From positions 6,462,022 through 6,524,521 of the forward strand of contig RPFO01000065.1 of NCBI GenBank assembly GCA_009746045.1: 62,500 nucleotides of DNA, read 5' to 3'. Of the stretch, positions 21,502-33,310 are shown one piece after another; positions within the stretch are counted from its first letter, which is position 1; each line of letters begins with the position of its first letter. Source of the DNA: Mesostigma viride (taxonomy: Eukaryota > Streptophyta > Mesostigmatophyceae > Mesostigmatales > Mesostigmataceae). The translations under genes and the position numbers were made by a program. The notes under the pieces were generated by a model. It saw only the letters and a list, made by a program, of their open reading frames with translations, did not search any database and was not told where the DNA came from.

Positions 21502-22374
21502 TGGAGCCCCCAGGACTACGTCCAGCGGTGGAGTTAACTGGTTTGCCTGCTGTGCATGTCCGTCCTGTGAACAACTTGTCTGCCTCTGATTCCACCACCC
21601 CATTGGGCCCTCCTATTCCCAGTCAACTCTTGAAGTTCCAGGCTAGGCTGTTGAACGTGCCAGTCCCTTTGGCTCAGCCTTTATGTCTCTTCATGATTGA
21701 CTCAGGTGCAGGAAGTAACTACATTTCCACTTCCTTGGTGCAGGAGCTGCATCTACCAGTGCTCCCCCACCCTGTGCCTGTTAAGGTCCAATATTCTGAT
21801 GGTAGGCAGAGTAACTCACCTGGCTACGTGCAACTGCTTTTTCAAGTGTGCTCACGTCAAACCTTGTCTGTCACAGCAGATGTCATTCCACTCACTGCTG
21901 CTGATGTGATTCTGGGGATGCCATGGTTGGAGTCTGCTAATCCTGCCATCTTGTGGTCTGAGAAGGTGGTGCAGTTTCAGGATGGGTCAGTGTGGGACGC
22001 CACCACAGTGATTAAGGGGGGAGAAAGACCAGTCACAGAGTGCTGTTCTACTAATGAGGCTGTCAATGATGGGAGAGGGGTTGCAGGTGCCAAGGAAGAC
22101 GTCAAGGTGCCTTCACTGGAAGAGAAACGTGCTGCATTACTTAAGCACGTATGGTCTGCCAATCACACCTTGTCTTACCTGGCTACTTACCCAGTGGAAC
22201 ACGTCTTTCTCTTACAGCTGGTTCCTAACTCACCCTCTGATGAGACTCATGGCCACACGGTGAATGCTGTGAACCCAGTACCAGCTGTCACAGAGGAGGA
22301 GCAGAAGCTGCATGATGCCCTTTTGGACAGGTTTGCTGCCATTTTTGAGGACAAAATGCCACAGTACCCCCTGA
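21499..22374 (+). CDS. pol: Pol, N-terminal part: aspartic protease
   Basis: Reads in the -1 frame relative to gag, without its own AUG. The retropepsin signature LFMIDSGAGSNYISTSLV, with the Asp-Ser-Gly active site, starts near 21688. The flap-side and second signature follow (AADVILGMPWLES). The segment then leads into the reverse transcriptase connection (DRFAAIFEDKMPQYP). The frame is lost at about 22371-22380, where one base appears missing (CTGAAGGGCCAATC); the reverse transcriptase continues one frame back. No slippery heptamer fits here, so this looks like a mutation or an assembly error. Confidence 0.88.
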
Positions 22375-22377
22375 AGG

Positions 22378-24565
22378 GCCAATCACTCATGTCATCAAGC
22401 TTGTGGATGGTGCCAGGCCTCCCTTTGTTCCCATGTACAGGATGGGGCCAGCTGAGATGGCAGAGCTGAAGGTGATCTTGACAGGCCTGTTGGAAGCTGG
22501 ACTCATTCTTCCTGCCAATAGTCCTTTCAGCTCTGGGTGTTTGCTTGTTCCCAAGCATGATGGTGGATGGCGGTTGTGCATTGATCTGAGAGGCCTGAAC
22601 AAGGTCACAGTGAAGTCCAAGTATCCCTTGCCACGGATTGATGAGCTGCTAGAGAGGACAGCTGGATCATCTTACTTCACCAAGTTTGACCTTAGACACG
22701 CGTTCTGGCAGATCAGGATAGCTACTGAGGACATTCCAAAAACTGCATTCTCCACACCCTGGGGTCAGTTCCAGTGGACTGTGATGCCCATGGGGGCCTC
22801 CAACAGCCCAGCTACTATGCAGATGTTTGTGAATGCTATCTTTGGCCATCTGACAGGGAACTCTCTGCCTCAGATCTCCCCTGATCTCAGGAATCCCAGG
22901 TTCAAAGACATTGCCCACCTGTGTGACCCTGCAAGACCCGTGTTCAGGACCTGCGTGGTGGCCTACATGGACGACATCCTGGTGCACTCAAAGACGTTCA
23001 AGGAGCATCTGGAGAACGTGGAGGAGGTCCTGAAGGTCATCCAGCACTACCACTTGTCTGTCAAGAGGTCTAAGGTGGAGTGGGGGCATGAAGTGGGGTT
23101 CCTAGGGTACAAGTTGAGTTCCTTGGGTATGACACCTGACAATGCTAAGATTGCTGCCATCCTTGAGTGGCCTGTGTTGCAGTCTGCACATGATGTCAAG
23201 TCCTTCCTGGGCATGGTGGGGTGGTACAGGCGTTTTATCCCTGACATGGCTGCCATCTCCACCCCCTTGCTTGAGTTAGTCAAGAAGGATGTTCAGTTTG
23301 AGTGGACAGATAGGTGTCAGCAGGCCTTTGACCTGTTGAAGCAGAAGCTCACATCCACCCCTGTGCTAGTGGGTCCCAACCCAGATCTACCTTATCAGGT
23401 TAGGTCGGATGCCTCTCAAGGAGCCATAGGTGCTGTGCTGATGCAAGACCATGGCTATGGACCACAGCCAGTGGAGTACATGTCTAAAACCATGAGCTCA
23501 GCTGAACGTAACTACCCTGTACATGAGCAGGAGTTGCTGGGTTTAGTGGTAGCATGTCACAAGTGGGAGCATCTGTTGAAGGGAGCTCAGTTTTCTGTGG
23601 CTAGCAGTGCTACAGATGGGCTAGGGCAAGAGTCTATCACCCTGATGACTGACCACAGGCCCTTGGTGCACGTGCTAGAACAGAGTAGGATGAGTAAGAG
23701 GATGGCTGGGTGGATGGAGTACCTAGGGGGATTCTATCCTTTCTCTGTGCAGTATGTCCCAGGATCACAGAATGTGGTGCCAGACGCCCTCTCTAGAAGA
23801 AGGGATCTGATGGGATCATTTCACGAGGATCTGGATATTTGTGCTGCCATGGTTTCTGTAGTAGAGTGTGGTGCTGTCACCAGGGCACAGGCAGCTAACC
23901 AGCAAACCTCCCAGCTGAGCCAACCCCCTGTAGAGGCTAGCTTTAGTCACGAGATGCTCATTGACCAGGGCTCTGTCCCAGGGTCGACAGGCGTCCAGGG
24001 TGGGGGTCAGTCACTGCAGAGCAGTCTGGGGGAGGGTTCTGTTGGTAGCCAGCCCACTCTCACAACACAACCAAGCACAGAGAATCCTAGGAGGGGAAAG
24101 GGACGGCCCAGGAAGTGGATACTGGAGCCAGGGATGCTGACCAAGTCTAGAGGATTGGCAGCTGAGATCAAGGGGAAGTCACGTACACCAGTGGCTGATG
24201 TTCTGTCATCCAAGCATCTAGTCACTAGTCACCTGCAGGAGGGTGAGGTGCTGCAGCTGCAGCCTTTAGGACCTGGCAAACAGCTAGTCCTGCCTAACCC
24301 TATGAGTATAGCCCTGCTGGACGTGATTAAGGCCTTCACTAAAACTGAGGACCTGGCCACTAAGGCCATTCAGGAAGGAAGCTTTGGTAACAGGCCAGTG
24401 GAGTACTGGGAGGGAGTCCTGTATGTCCACACCCAGGACGCAGATCATGTAGTGACCAGGAAGGTCTATGTGCCAGAAATGGCCATTCCCACTGTGTTGC
24501 ATTGCTTCCATGACGACGTGACTGCGTGTCATCCTGGGTATGCTAAGCTTCTCAGCCATGCATGA
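22378..24565 (+). CDS. pol: Pol, central part: reverse transcriptase and RNase H
   Basis: Reverse transcriptase with palm motifs in order: YPLPRIDELL, TKFDLRHAFWQI, the QFQWTVMPMGASNSPATMQ segment, and catalytic VVAYMDDILVHS near 22960. Thumb and connection follow (FLGMVGWYRRFIPDMA). RNase H has the expected acidic residues in RSDASQGAIGAVL, VHEQELLGLV and LMTDHRPLVH. After it comes a linker with an AT-hook-like GKGRPRKW (about 24098-24121), then the first His pair of the integrase zinc finger (HDDVTACHPGY). The frame then runs into the Mutator-like insertion and stops at 24565. Catalytic residues are intact. Confidence 0.92.
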
Positions 24566-24930
24566 GCCGGGTGTTGACAAAGTGTGACAAATTTTTGTCA
24601 ACAATTGTCAACTTGTTGACAAAGTGTGACAAATTGTTGACAAATTGTTGACAAAGTGTGACAAAGTGTGACAAAACTAGACAAAAAAATGTCAACAGCT
24701 TGACAAAACTTGACAGAATGTTGACAATGTTGACAAAACGTTGACAATCGTTGACATGTCAACTTTATGTTGATGTCAACAAATGTCAAAACACTGACAA
24801 GCCAAGGTGATTTGTCAACAAATGTCAAGACGTTTACAAACGCAGGCCAAACGCAAGAAAAATGTCAACAAATGTCAACATGACAAAATGTCAACACGAT
24901 AAACAAAGGCATAGCAAACTGACAAATCAA
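24564..24930. repeat. Left subterminal TTGACA/TTGTCA repeat array
   Basis: More than 25 scattered copies of TTGACAA, TTGTCAAC, TGTGACAAA and related words in both orientations. A matching array in inverted orientation lies at the right end (31550-31949), including five CACTTTTTGT units near 31560-31600. Subterminal repeats of this sort often bind the transposase of DNA elements. Confidence 0.8.
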
Positions 24931-25487
24931 CACCACGCACAGGTAAACTTACTTCATTAAAATCAATATGGCTGCTGCCTTGCTGCCTGAATTGCGGTTT
25001 TCTGCATTACATTAGCATGACAAACTTTACTGACAAAACACATGAATGAAGAGTGCACTCAATCACAGTCCGAGGGTGGCGTGCAAGATGTACAACCGCA
25101 AGCATCTCACAAATGCAGTATAACATCCGTCATAGGGCTGTCCCAGCGATCATTGCTGAAAAAAATGGACTCTCTAGAAATTTATCGCATGACAATGTCC
25201 AGTGCTACAGCGATGTGACGAGGGCTCAGAGCCTACAAAATCTGTGTCCGCAGGTGCCCTCCCCGCCATGCTGGCCAATGTGTCCGCCATGGTTGTGTTA
25301 GGTAGATCGCCTGCATGCAAGGGATACATGCGTTATCCGGCAAAGCAGCAAAGGGAACACACAAAGATCTTAAGTGAGATGAATACCCGAAATCAGCTGT
25401 GTGTAATGAGACGTCGTGAGAGCACAGCAGTCGCGTGGCTGTTTGTGAGTAATGGCTTGATTTTAGGACCGAGAAAGTGAGATAGCG

Positions 25488-25596
<109 letters not shown>

Positions 25597-28500
25597 GGAC
25601 GGGTATTCTCACCTAACTCGTCCCCATGTACCTCACAAGATGTGGAGAACAGCGAAACCCCAGGAATCCCTAGAGAAGAGCGTTGCGTTGCAAACTGCCG
25701 AAAAAACAAGTGGGAGCTGTAAAGTTTCTCCAAGATGCCAGGATGCTTTACGATCTACTTTCTTGCAATCTCACTACTATGGTGAATACGGCACTCTGAG
25801 AAAGAAAGAAGAAAGATTGACGCCAGATCCATGCGAAGGAAAAGTTAGGCCAATCAACTGAATATATGCCCCGTACAGGGTACGAATAAAATCTAACGAG
25901 GTAGAAGGCATCATAACTAAAGTTGACAGAGAAAGGAGTCGTTTGGTGTGGGGGGTGTGGGGGTGTGGGGGGTGGGTGAAAAAATCCTGTGATTATCAGC
26001 AAAAAGACGCTACTAAGGCAAGAAAGAAAGAAAAAATCTATCCATGCCACGCATGTCAACCAAGGCTTCTGGATTTCACAGAAGAGTCTCCCAACGGCAA
26101 AGGAGTTCGTATGATTTGTAGCTAAAAGCAGGGCTCCAAAAATATGCATAGAAGCTGGAAGCACAAAATACACTTTCCAAACTGCTACATTTAATTCCAA
26201 TTATTAATGCTGGAGGGATCACCACCTACAAACGCTCAATAAAACAAGAATGCAGAAAACAAATTATTCCCGTGTGTGCTCTCCTGCCTGCTTTCTAGCT
26301 ACCAAACAAACAAAGAAAGTGTACATTCTTTGGCTCTCCAATGTGCCTCTTTAGCGTTAAAAACAAAGAAATACAATTCTTCGGCTCACAATTGTGCTTC
26401 ATTGGCGGTAACAACAGTGCTGCCGGCTGGGCTATACCAGAACACAAAGAACTATTAAACGGCACAGTCAGTAGAACCGTTGTAAAGTACTAAACAAACG
26501 AACAAACAAACAAACCGGAGTTGAATATTCAAATAAAGAAGGCGTTCCCATGAGGGAATTGCAACCGATAAAACATCATTATCAAGTCCCGAAGGCCTTT
26601 GGGTGCCCCTGGACTGAATTACAATGCGGACATCCAATGGTGGCTGCAACGCACAGCATGTTTACAGCTTCGTGAATGGACACTAGATGAAGAATGATGA
26701 CAGTTGCTCACCATAAAAAAATTGGCCGCGCTGGACAGCCGACCACGCCGCTGCCACATGCGATGGGGCCACGTGCAAGTCCAACGGTATCAGGCATCAC
26801 AAGTACACGCGCGAAATTGACATCGAAATGGCAGCACAGATGCAACATACGAATGTATGGAGAACCGTTAGCTTAAACAACGGAAGTTTGTGAAAAGAAG
26901 GAAAGTGACGCAATAGCAGACCGTGGCATACATGATACGCTCAACCTGTACATTATTTAAATACCTAATTCATAAGCACGTGACGCAACCTGTACACATC
27001 GGCAGGCTCGAGTTACCATGGTCCGGATTCTCCCATGCGCTGGTTGTCTCCTTGATATCGATGCCTTTCATAAGAATTGAACCAGATTTGGTTTGAATAG
27101 TACAATTGACCTTGTGTATCTAGGAGAAAATGAATGTACTGCGAGCATGGCTAACTTGGCGGGAAACTCTGGGCGGCCCATGTAGCATCATGGGCGGTGG
27201 GCCCTAGGGCAATGCACGAGAATGTCACGTGCGTACGGCGTGTTCAAGTCGATGCAAGACTGTCAGTATTTCGGACGAAGAATTACTTACTCACCTCAAA
27301 CGGTTAAGAGTGGGTTAGCTTCTGGATGTCCGAATGGCGCTGTGCCTACCAGCGAACAGATCGATGACAACTTAATTCTAGATCCTGGCTGTGTTTCTCC
27401 CCCGATGGCTTCTTCTGGCCCTCCGAGCTAGCTAGATAAATTTCATCAAGGACGGCGATTTAATTGCTAAGAAAATCATGACGGTCATCAGTGAGTCTAT
27501 GATCCTATTCCTTATATGTAGTTATTCGTTCCTACCATACCGCCATTGCTGAAAAAGTCACAGCATGTAATTCCCACCTTGGCTGCGAGCCTTGGCGTAG
27601 CTTCCGTCTTCCACCTTCCCCGGCCACAAGCTTTTCCTTGGAGCACAAGCACGTCTTTCGTTTGTCATCGTTTAGCTTCAACGGGAACACCCGCGCAAGT
27701 CGCAAGTCGCCACCACGGGAATCACTTGCACAAGCTTGCAAGACTTTGCGCAAGACGATAGTTGGCGTCGTCTATTAGTATTGTCCACGCATTTGCGGCC
27801 GTCTGTCAGTCTGCTGACTCTTATCGGCGGTCCGTAAGTTTGTGGCCATGCCCTGGCCATGCCAGTCATCCGACAGCCATCAGATGACGTCCAGTAAATT
27901 AAGTAAAAGTACTTATGACGAGTATTTACCAGTGGTAGAGAAACAGTCGTCACTCTACAGTATCGCTTGGTTGGGATCGCTTGCTGCTGGCGTAATCGCG
28001 TCCTTGATCGCCGTACCATTCAGGGAGCGGCCGTACCCGGAAAAACTGCATTGCGCAACAGTTGCCCGTCAGCATCCTTTCCCAAAATTCAAAGTTTGCG
28101 CCAAAGGCCAGCGTTCAACGAAGGCAGAAGTAGGTGTTGCGCGCAGGAAAAACCATGTCTACGGTTAGTGCTTGGGGCTAGCGCCGGCCGCCGGGCAGAG
28201 AGGGCTCGAGCAACGGGGCCACTCACCGAAGTTCTATGTAAGCAGTGAGCGCCATCCAAGATTGTGCAATAAGAGATGTTGCAGGCCCTCGAAGTGATGT
28301 GATTTCTTCAGCAACCGCTATCAGTAACGATGTAGGTGCACTGTCGATGTATGTATGCTGAGCTAGGACATGGTGGTAGCCATTGAGGGAGAAACGTGTG
28401 CAGTCCTGAGCCAAGCAGCTCTTTACGCTGTAACGCAGCTCGAACAGGACGTCTGGAGCGCGCCAAGCTCCTTCAACGGCACCACGGTCAGCGAATTTTT

Positions 28501-28909
28501 GTCGTACGGTTTAACTAACAACACGAATATAGTTAGCATCCCGTGCTCGAATGTGTAGGGCCGTTTCGTTGCGGGTAAAGCTTGCCACGTATTTCAGAGA
28601 TTTTAATGTGTATTCTCTGAATGCTTTCATTACCATGGTGCTTTCCGTGCTCGTCATCATATGTATACATTTGTGTTGCCGTTTCCTCTTCCATTTTGCG
28701 CGTGTACTTGCGGGTGACTGACACCGTCGGACGGGCATGCGGCCTACCCGCGAATGGCTGAGACTGGCTCCTGCTTGAGACTTGTGGTGAGTAGTGGTTA
28801 CGATCCCATACATAGGGTCTATACTAAGGATATCACCGTGCTGTAGGTGGAATCGCATGCAGTGCCTCCTGTTGTTTTTAACTCCCTTTACCTGGCATTT
28901 TTGCCGAGG

Positions 28910-30820
28910 GGTGAGGATTATTCCTTGTCATGGGGGCATACAGGACGGGTTACTTATTCCTTGTCATGGGGGCAGGCAGGACAAGTTAATTATTCCTTGT
29001 CATGGGGGGCAGGCAGGACGGGTTAATTGTTCCTTTTCATGGGGGCAGGCAGGGCGGGTTAATTATTCCTTGTCATTAGGGGCAGGCAGGACGGGTTAAT
29101 AATTCCTTGTCATGGGGGCAGGCAGGACGGGTCACTTATTCCTTGTCATGGGGGCAGGCAGGACGGGTCAATTATTCCGTGTCATGGGGGCAGGCTGGAC
29201 CTGTTAATTATTCCTTGTCATGGGGGCAGGCGGGACGGGTTAGTAATTCCTTGTCTTGGGGGCAGGCAGGGCGGGTGAATTATTCCTTTTTATGGTGACA
29301 GGCAGAACGGGTTAATCACTCCTTGTCATGGGAGGCAGGCAGGACGGGTTACTTATTCCTTGTCATGGGGGGCAGGCGCATTGCATATACATTTATTCCT
29401 TGTCATGGGGGGCAGGCAGGACGGGTTAATTGTTCTTGTCATGAGGGGACGGCAGGGGGGGCTCATGATACCCTGTAGTGGGGTGGGCGAAGGCAGGGGG
29501 GGTTAATGATTCCCTGTCATGGGGTGGGGGAAGGCAGGGGGGGTTAACGATTCCTTGTGTCCATGGGGGGCAGGCAGGACGGGTTTCTTATTCCTTGTCA
29601 TGAGGGGAAGGCAGGGGAGGTAAATGATTTCCTGTCGTGGGGTGGGAGAAGGCGGGGGTAATAATTTTTCCTTGCCATGGGGGCAGGCAGGACAGGTTAA
29701 TTATTCCTTGTCATGGGGGCATGCAGAAAAGCTTAAAAATTTCTTGTCATGGGATTGAAAGCACCTCACAGTCAGTTGTCCTCCCTTACGAAATGGCGAT
29801 TTTGTAGCTACATGATTAACAGAGCATATGCTCTAAATCTTGTAGCAATGGACCGCGTTATATTTCTGTTGGCGACTACTTTCAAACATTCATCATTTTT
29901 GTTTTTCTTTTACATTTGTCTTGTTGCGGACAGGGAGGGTTGATTGCCTTTTCATGGGGGGCAGGCAGGGGTGGGGGTTACTCCTTGTCATGGGGGGCAG
30001 GCAGGGGGGGTTGATTGCCTTTTCATGGGGGGCAGGCAGGGGCCGGGGCTTAATTATTCCTTGTAATGTGGTGCAGGCAGGGGGGGTAATGATTCATTGT
30101 CATGGGGGGCAGGCAGGGGGGGGGTAACTCCTTGTCATGGGGGGCAGGCGGGGGGGGGTAATTATCCCTTGTCATGGGGGTTCAGGCAGAGGGGGCTAAT
30201 CCTTGTCACATGGGGGGCAGGCTGCGTGGGTAATTTTTCCTTGTAATTAGGGGCAGGCAGGGGGGGTAGTTGATCCTTGTCATGGGGGACATGCAGGGGG
30301 GGGCAATGATTCCTTGTCGTGGGGGGCATGTAGGGGGCGTCAAGTGTTCCTTGTTATGTGGGGCAGGCAGGGGGGGGATGATTCTTGTCGTGGGGGGCAG
30401 GCAGGGGAGGGGATGATTCTTGTCGTGGGGGGCAGGCAGGGAGTGTTAATTATTCCTTGTCACGGGGGGCAGACAGGGGGGGGCAATGATTCCTTGTCGT
30501 GGGGGGCAGGTAGCGGGGGTTAGTTGTTCCTTGTCGTGGGGGGCAGGCAGGGGGGGTCAATGATTCCTTGTCATGCCCGGGGCAGGTAGGGGGCGTAATT
30601 ATTCCTTGTATTGGGGGCCAGGCGGGGGGCGTTAATCGTTGTCATGGGGGGCAGGCAGGGGGGTTTAATCCTTGTCATGGGGGGCAGGCAGGGGGGCTTG
30701 TTCCTTGTCATGGGGGACAGGTATGGGGGGAGATTATTCCGCGTCATGGGGGTAGGCAAATGGGTTAGTTTTTCCTTGTCATGGGGGGCAGGTGGGGCAG
30801 CTTTATAATTCCTTGTGGTG
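28910..30820. repeat. Minisatellite, 34-40-bp unit inside the Mutator-like element
   Basis: About 50 units of the form ATTCCTTGTCATGGGGGCAGG, then CAGG and a variable G-rich end with GGTTAATT. Units become more G-rich after 29450. The array is broken at 29745-29940 by a 190-bp non-repeat segment. A diverged copy of that segment follows the array at 30815-30985, both containing ATTAACA..ATATGCTC and ending in a T-rich tract before CAG. Confidence 0.85.
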
Positions 30821-31950
30821 GGTTTTAAGCACCTTGCAATCGTTATGCCCTCTTAAGGAAGTGTGCTTGCGCAGCTAATCGATTAACATAACATATGCTC
30901 CAAATTTCGTACACAATGGATACCGTAATAAATTTGTTATTGACTACGAATAAACATTCATAATTTTTGTTTTTCTTCTGCAGGAAGTCTCGGCTGTTCT
31001 GGTGCCATATGCATCCTCACCATCGTCGTCATCGACGTAGCCGGCGGACTCGTCTAGGGTCCATGCACGGGTTGCTCAGGTTTGTCTTTGAATCTGTGTG
31101 ATGAGGTGTTTTCTTTGCGCAGTGTATGTTTGCCTGCAGCTACCTTTTTTGTTCCAAATAGATCAGTGCTTTCTTCTTTGCATTTGCAGCAAGAGAGGGA
31201 AGTTTTTGTACAGGTTTTTTAACGTAATCTGCCTCTTTAATGTTGCACAACTGACAACAACCATGTATACATTGATGTTATTTCCACCTCTGCATCTTTT
31301 TTCTGTGTTTTACAGGAGAGTCGAGAGCTTTTAATCAAAATGACATCCGCAAATGACGGCTGCACACAATATACCCAACGGGCGGCTGCCTGCAAATTCT
31401 TTGCAAGCATTTAGAGCTTTCCGTGGAAGTCATGCTCACAACGGGCTGCACGCAACGCAATGGGCTGCCGTCCGAACTTTGCCTACGAGACAATCGTTGT
31501 TGCTGTCAGCATTAAGTAATGCTTATTTTGTAATAAAAAGAAAATTTCACTGGTTTTTGTCACTTTTTGTCACTTTTTGTCACTTTTTGTCACTTTTTGT
31601 CTGTTTTATAGTCCTGATAAATTTTCAGGATTGTCTGTGATATATCAACGTTTGTGTTGTGATAAATGTGCACAAATGTCACTAATTGTGGTGTGATAAA
31701 ATGTGATAAAATCTCACTCTCATGTTGACAATGCGTGACGTTGACAATGTGTGACATTTTTTGACACTTTCACCTTGATAATTTGTCAAGAATTGTCTTG
31801 TAAAATCGACCTGATATGTCATGGTTTTGTCAACATTTGTATAGCTTTTGTCACACTTTGTCACACCACATGTCACACTTTGTCACACTTTGTCACACTT
31901 TATCAACCTGACATGTCAAGCATTGTCACACTTTGTCAACACCCGGCTCG

Positions 31951-33275
31951 CCATGCATGAAGTACAAGAGAGGTTTTGGTGGCCTGGCATGTTTCGTGAT
32001 ATCAAGGCCTATGTGGCTTCCTGTGACTCATGCCAAAGGAATAAGGTTAGGACTCAGGCAGTGCCTATCTTTCCTATGGCCATGCCTATTCCCCTTCGAC
32101 CCTGGATCAGTGTGACCATGGACTTCATTTGTGGCTTGCCTGTTTCTGATGCTGGCAATGACAGGATACTAGTGGTGATGGACAGGCTGTCTAGAATGTG
32201 CCACCTCATCCCCTGCAATGCCCATCTCACAGCAGCCCAGTGTGTAGAGTTGTTCATGAAGGAGGTGTACAGATTGCATGGCATGCCACGTGTAATCATC
32301 ACTGACCAGGATCCCTTGTGGATGTCTGGGTTTTGGAAGTCCTTCTTTGACATCCTAGACACTAAGTTGGCCTTTGGAGTAGCATACAGGTGTGCCAGCA
32401 CGGGGGCTGTGGAAAGGCTGAACCGTATTGTACGGGAATGCCAGAAGCACTATTGTACCCATGATAACAAGGAATGGGACAAGAAACTTCCTTTCATAGA
32501 GTTTGCCATCAACAACTCACCCCTGGCTCCTCACCAAATGTCTCCATTTGTCATTTGCCATGGCCAGTGCCCCTTGACTCCATTTGACCTGGAGTTACCT
32601 GATAGGGATGCTGAAGGCCCCTTCAGAAGACGCCTAACCTCTGTCCACCAGTTGATTGCATCCTTCCAGGAAGCTCACAGTATGGTGGCTGCTCAGATGT
32701 TGCATACACAGGACAAGTATTTAAACAATGCTTGGCAACAGATGTTGGCTACACACACCTTTGTGGCTCCTGGTGACCTGGTGCTCTTGGAGGCTAATCG
32801 TGTGCTACCTGAAAAGGAGCAATGCAGGAAACTGCAACCCTTGTGGTTGGGACCTTACCCTGTCCTGAATACCTTCCACTATGGGACTGTAGTTCAAGTC
32901 CAGGTGCCTTCCCACTGGAGGCTTAAGACTAACGTGTTTCACCTGGCCCAGCTTAAACTGTATAAACGCAATACCTTGCAGGGACGCCTGTCTGCTCCAT
33001 TACCATTTGAGCTGGATACTGAGGGGGAGAGGATATATGAAGTGGAGCAGCTGGTGGCTCATAGAGTCAAAGGAAAGGGTAGGACCAAGCAGCTGCAGTT
33101 TAAGGTGCACTGGAAAGGAGAGTTAGAGTCTACTGCCACATGGCTGTGGTTGTCTGACTTGACTCACTGCCATGAAGTGGTCCAGGAGTATTGCCAAAAG
33201 AAGGGGCTCACTCTTCCTTCTTGGTATACTGAGTTGGTGCAAACCACTGCTCCCCTTCCTATATCTCAGGACTAA
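31951..33275 (+). CDS. pol: Pol, C-terminal part: integrase and chromodomain
   Basis: Follows the right end of the Mutator-like insertion. It starts with the second half of the HHCC zinc finger (FWWPGMFRDIKAYVASCDSC), then the DDE core: TMDFICGLP, VIITDQDPLW and the Glu in TGAVERLNRIVRE. The C-terminal domain has a GPY-type motif (LWLGPYPVLNTF, then NVFHLAQLKLY). A chromodomain ends the protein (YEVEQLVAHRV, QFKVHWKGELESTATW, LSDLTHCHEVV), which would steer integration to marked chromatin. The codon phase on the two sides of the insertion does not match directly, so a further small indel is present. Stop TAA at 33273. Confidence 0.92.
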
Positions 33276-33310
33276 CGAATGGTTCCTTCGTGTATGCTGT
33301 GGGATCCCAG

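Noticed and set aside
22371-22381. A second programmed frameshift between protease and reverse transcriptase
   Set aside because: No heptamer of the form X_XXY_YYZ in the right phase; a one-base loss explains it better.
27842-28168. ORF with a hydrophobic segment in the Mutator-like element
   Set aside because: Short, no recognised family, and overlapping ORFs of equal quality exist on the other strand.
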